DNA from: Phaffia rhodozyma
Taxonomy: Eukaryota; Basidiomycota; Tremellomycetes; Cystofilobasidiales; Mrakiaceae
Reading direction: 5' to 3'
Assembly: GCA_014706385.1 (NCBI GenBank)
Contig: JACGZH010000001.1
Location: forward strand, 2,279,501 to 2,343,500
DNA: 64,000 nt
Below the pieces are notes generated by a model that ran no database searches, was not told where the DNA came from, and saw nothing but the letters and a program-made list of their open reading frames with translations. The translations under genes were made by a program, and so were the position numbers. How positions within the stretch are numbered: position 1 is the first letter of the stretch; every line of letters starts with the position of its first letter. Of the stretch, positions 60,560 through 64,000 are shown in pieces.

Positions 60560-62374
60560 TTAAATTGACCCAAATTGAGCTCTCTGAGTTCGATTTAACC
60601 CCCAGCCATATGAAAAAGAGAGAGAGAGAGAGAAAAGGAAGGTCCCAAATGATTAGTCACTTGTACCATACATAAAACAAAGGGCGAATACCAGAAGGCG
60701 GAAGAACGAAGTGAAAGAACTAACGAGCTGCATGATGCTTGTTCTTTGGTCGGGAGGAAGTGCGTCGACCTGCTCTTTTGGCATCTGCAACACCTGAAGT
60801 AGCATTGCCTGTTGATCCGGTGGAAGATGAGCCAACGAAGGTGGCATCGCGTTCGCCGCTTGCGGTGGCTGTTGTTGCGGTGGAGGTGGTAGAGGAGATC
60901 TTCCGGGTGCTCCCTGTTGTTGCGGCGCTAGAGACGGCGGACCGGCCGAGGCAGGTTGGTGATGAGATGGCAACGTAGGTGGTGGCGGAGGCCCTCCTTG
61001 AGCATACGTCGGTGGGTACGAGGGATACCCTCTGACCGGCTGTTGGGGAGGATAATGTGGCTGATGCGAAGCAGCCGGAGGATACGATGGTGGAGGAAGA
61101 CCGGCTGAGGTTGTATGGACCGGCGTAGATGAGGGTGGGACGGATGGCGGAAAGGCTGGCTGACCGGCAGTCATACGAGAGATCACGGTTGGATCGACAA
61201 GGTTCATCATGAGCATTGCTTGAAAAAGTGCGTAGGAGAGCTGAGGATTAGACATCAGGATCTGTCGGGCATCCGCCGGAGATGTCTGAACGAGACCCTG
61301 CAGTCCAGAAAGAGTGAACACATATAAACAAGTCATGAATGATCAGTTCAAGCAAGAGGAAGAGGGAGAGAGAAATGGCTAGGCAAACCTTCATCCGGCC
61401 CAACACCTCTTCCAACTGACCGGCAGGGATAGCTGCTAAAGTTTGAGTGATTGCGTCTGTCGCGAGAGCTCCCCGGTCAAGCTCCCTACCTCTTGGAGGG
61501 TTCTGTAACAACGCTTGAGGCGAGTTGGGGTCAACGGAGGCTGAGAGATGGACGTTGTGATCAGTGTCCATCTGAAAAGTCACCGAGAGCGGACGACCAT
61601 TGATCAGATAACCGTTTAGGTTTCTGACAGCCGAGGCAGCTGTTTCGGAATCTATGAATAATGCCGAGAGAGGGATATGAGAGTAAGAAAGCATTGGGTG
61701 GAACGGCTCAATGTGGGTTCTATAGAAGACTTACCATCTGCATGTCATGAGACGGAAGAAGCAAAGTCTGACAATCAGCACACTGCCTACTCACCATACA
61801 AACAGAACGAAGGAGAAGACGCGACTAGACCTACAAAAGTCGACGAATCCAAAACCTTTAGCCCGTCCAGTATCAGGATGGAATGCAAGTCTGTCCAGAA
61901 TGACCAGCAAGTCCATATAGGGCGGAAGAAAGAAGAAAAGGAAGAAACATGATTGTTTTGAGGATGTATTCTGACAGACAGAGCAGAGGTTGAAAGAAGG
62001 ATAAAAGTGAAGATGTCATAGAGAGTCTCACTCACCTAGTCTTCGCGACCGGTCCGGCCTCGCTCATCACATGAGCCAATTGTTCCTCTGTCATATCACT
62101 ATCGAGCCAGAAAAATAAGTAAGATAAGGGAGAAGAGTGGACGATGAAGATTAGAAACGCATAGATGGATGGTGTGGACGTCAAATCTAGGTGCGTCTTG
62201 TGCTGGATGTTGCTTGAACACGATGGGCTTACTAGGGTACATTGCTAACTAAAGTCCAACCCAGAGGCCAGAGCGAACAACGGTCAGATCGATTTAAGTA
62301 AAGTAGATAGCAAAGCAAACAAAGCATGGGAACTGACTATAAACACCCCTTGGGTTTGCTCTCGAGGGAGCCAT
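60560..62374 (-). CDS. RNA15: Cleavage stimulation factor CstF-64 / Rna15
   Basis: Binds the U/GU-rich element downstream of the poly(A) site in mRNA 3'-end processing. The start is MAPSRANPRG. The RRM reads VYISNVPYDMTEEQLAHV (RNP2), GRAKGFGFVDF (RNP1) and SETAASAVRNLNGYLINGRP. The hinge (TLAAIPAGQLEEVLGRMK, GLVQTSPADARQILMSNPQL), a Pro/Gln-rich stretch and the C-terminal helices (QQAMLLQVLQMPKEQVDALP, PDQRTSIMQLRAQFGSI stop) follow the CstF-64 order. Exon 1 (62338-62374) and a 16-nt exon 2 (62233-62248) are needed to complete the first strand. The last exon begins after an AACTCAG acceptor. About seven exons. Confidence 0.92.
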
Positions 62375-62551
62375 GGTGAGTGTGTGTTCACTTGATGGTC
62401 GTCGTTGGCGAACTGATGACAATGGCAATCAGATGATTATGCGAAAGTTGTAGTCGGCCATTACACAAAAATTACTTGATCGATTACAGACACCCATCTG
62501 TACACCTTCGTCATGACTAGTAGCATCGATTGTATATCTCATTCATATCCC

Positions 62552-62600
62552 TTCTACATTCTACATTCTACATTCTACGTTCTACGTTCTACGTTCTACA
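62552..62600. repeat. Seven tandem TTCTAC(A/G) units
   Basis: Seven 7-bp units lie between the CstF-64 start and the Mpv17-like gene end, at about 178-226 bp upstream of the CstF-64 ATG: three with A, three with G, then one with A. Looks like a minisatellite in a promoter; the 285-bp gap 62375-62659 is otherwise unremarkable. Confidence 0.8.
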
Positions 62601-62659
62601 CATCATTGAGAATTTGCTCGCGAACGTTCCTACAAAATATCTAGTGCAGAGTAATCTAT

Positions 62660-64000
62660 TTATTCTTTAAGGACAGACTTCGAATCTTTGTTGGCCTGAA
62701 TTGAAAGATACGTATTCCACGGGATGTTGACCTAAGCCGGATATATACCGAACGAATGATTGAGAATCAGAGCCTGATATGCCGAACTGAATGATGAAAG
62801 ATGTAAAGCACGCTGAACTTACCAGGTTACTATTGAAACGAAGACATGTTCAGCAGGAAACATGGCATTAAGCGGGACAGGCTGGTCAGCAGAGTCATCG
62901 ACCGCGTCCAAAGGGGAAGACATGCCCAGACCAAAGCTTACATAGTAAGCAGTCGGTACTGCAATGGGATCAATGCCATGTTTACTGCTTGCGTAGGAAT
63001 AAATACCATCCTTCGAGTATACAAGCATGGCATAGCGTGAGTATAACCGCCTCTTCAAACAGGCGAGAACGATGGTGAAAACCAGGAAGAGATACGAACC
63101 AGTTTGCTTTCAAAGTAGGGACTAGGTCGTTTTTCAGCTTCTCTTGGACGTTCTCTTTCTCTTTACCCTCGAGCAGTCCCATGAAGCTGAAGAACGTCGT
63201 CAACACTATAGGTGCAAAAACCTGTATGTTGCCATTAACAAGAGCCAGTGATCAGTTTCAAAAGCCCATCGACAGAGAGAGCAGGAGGGAACATCAGTGT
63301 TTTGAGAAATAAACGGAGTGGCATACGTACAAATTGATCCAACCCAACCTAAGACACCGAGATTTGTCCGGATGAGGAATCAGCTCCTTGTCTGCTCTAC
63401 CAATGTCCAAACTGCCAAGTAACCATGCACGTACCCTGGTCGCGGTAGCAGCAACTTTATTCTTGATGGGGACCTGTACGATCAAGATTTCGCAGTAGTT
63501 CAGCCCAGAGCATGCATGTGCAGAGAAGCCGTGGCGATCAGAAAATGAACCTTTTCGAGAATCTTAAACCATTCTGTTTCGAAAAGAGACAGATTCACGG
63601 ACGAAACAAGCATCAGTATGACCGAGTGCTTAGCATCAACAAGGTCTACTTCGATTAACTGAACGAACGGGTCACAACAGGAGCAAATCTGAGATGTTTG
63701 AATCGAGGAACCAGCCACCGGATCGTCCGTTGTTGGTATACCCGTACCGTGATCAGCTCTCATTCGTTTGCAAGGGGTCGGAAAGAGAGTCAATGGATAC
63801 ACAGACGTACAATCCTCCTCCCCAGAGAACGATCCTCCTATCAGTTTGATCGAGATACCAATGAGCAAACAGATCAGACGAGAACTGTTAAACCTGACTA
63901 GAAGTCGAGATGACCTACCCTGTTCGAATCCAGTCATGGTCCCTTCCCTATAACATCGCATGCCCGGCGCGAGCCAGTCCCTCCGAAAAGTTAGTACATC
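62660..64000 (-). CDS. Mpv17/PMP22-family membrane protein, partial, micro-exon rich
   Basis: Mpv17/PMP22 proteins are four-helix channels of mitochondrial or peroxisomal membranes. The C-terminal part is in the window; the 5' end is past the right edge. Ten exons in order (minus strand): 63919-63947, 63811-63837, 63669-63688, 63551-63573, 63435-63473, 63331-63348, 63100-63221, 62942-63010, 62823-62829 and 62660-62731. All junctions keep frame. Together they give HDWIRTGRIVLWGGGLFAPV, TQWFKILEKVPIKNKVAATA, VGLDQFVFAPIVLTTFFSFM, GLLEGKEKENVQEKLKNDL, VPTLKANWMVFIPTQAVNMA, LIPLQYRLLTINLVNIPWNT and YLSIQANKDS. These match the DQxxFAP, WxxxPxQxxNxxxxPxxxR and WNxYLS family signatures. Which organelle is uncertain. 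Continuous frames in this stretch are coincidental. Confidence 0.85.

Noticed and set aside
63905..63945. TTCGAATCC string resembling a tRNA T-loop
   Set aside because: No matching stem, A box or cloverleaf around it; it is part of an exon of the Mpv17-like gene.
63500..63961. A 153-codon continuous minus-strand frame as one exon
   Set aside because: The Mpv17 motifs run in several frames across splice sites here, so the open frame is coincidental.

Overview
The window is fungal nuclear DNA, almost certainly from a basidiomycete yeast. Nearly every gene is broken by short introns (mostly 45-215 nt, GT-AG), many exons are tiny, and the protein families are typical of Basidiomycota: a She3-like coiled-coil protein, a Reg1-type PP1 regulator with the DUF1752 domain, and a single-pass membrane protein with the basidiomycete QMxFxSS..L..Y.(I/V)PFG tail. 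CGA is the dominant arginine codon in the highly expressed genes. I suspect a Tremellomycete such as Phaffia/Xanthophyllomyces, but this is inference. I saw no bacterial operons, CRISPR arrays, rRNA or convincing tRNA genes.

Layout. 0.3-2.9 kb (minus): a large ORF I read as two tandem serine-recombinase (resolvase-like) domains followed by a cysteine-rich cluster and a coiled coil; an in-frame TAA interrupts the first domain. 3.8-15 kb: acidic ribosomal protein P1, a PHO13-type HAD phosphatase, a GNAT acetyltransferase, an NCS1 purine-cytosine permease and a She3-like coiled-coil protein. 15-25 kb: a septation-type (Cdc7/SepH) kinase, SAICAR synthetase, an unrecognised protein with MCB-like promoter boxes, and UDP-glucose 6-dehydrogenase. 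25-38 kb: a basidiomycete membrane protein, Vps45, histidinol-phosphatase and the glycine cleavage P-protein. 38-46 kb: mitochondrial asparaginyl-tRNA synthetase, a Nur1-like nuclear rim protein, Rad6/Ubc2 and NDUFAF7. 46-64 kb: cohesin subunit SA/Scc3, a PCI-domain protein (Csn12/Thp1 family), a Reg1-like protein, CstF-64/Rna15, and a partial Mpv17/PMP22-family gene cut off by the right edge.

The genes are mostly unrelated housekeeping genes on both strands. Several are divergent pairs with short shared promoters (VPS45/HIS2 181 bp, RAD6/NDUFAF7 193 bp, the SA/PCI pair 407 bp). ACGCGT boxes upstream of the cohesin gene suggest G1/S control, and a similar cluster lies upstream of the unrecognised gene at 20994-22445.

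The most interesting items are the double serine-recombinase-like gene at the left end, the chain of micro-exons (down to 7 nt) in the Mpv17-like gene and elsewhere, genes whose first coding exon is only the ATG, and the cell-cycle boxes. Exon boundaries were worked out by eye from splice signals, reading frame and family motifs; none has been checked against RNA.
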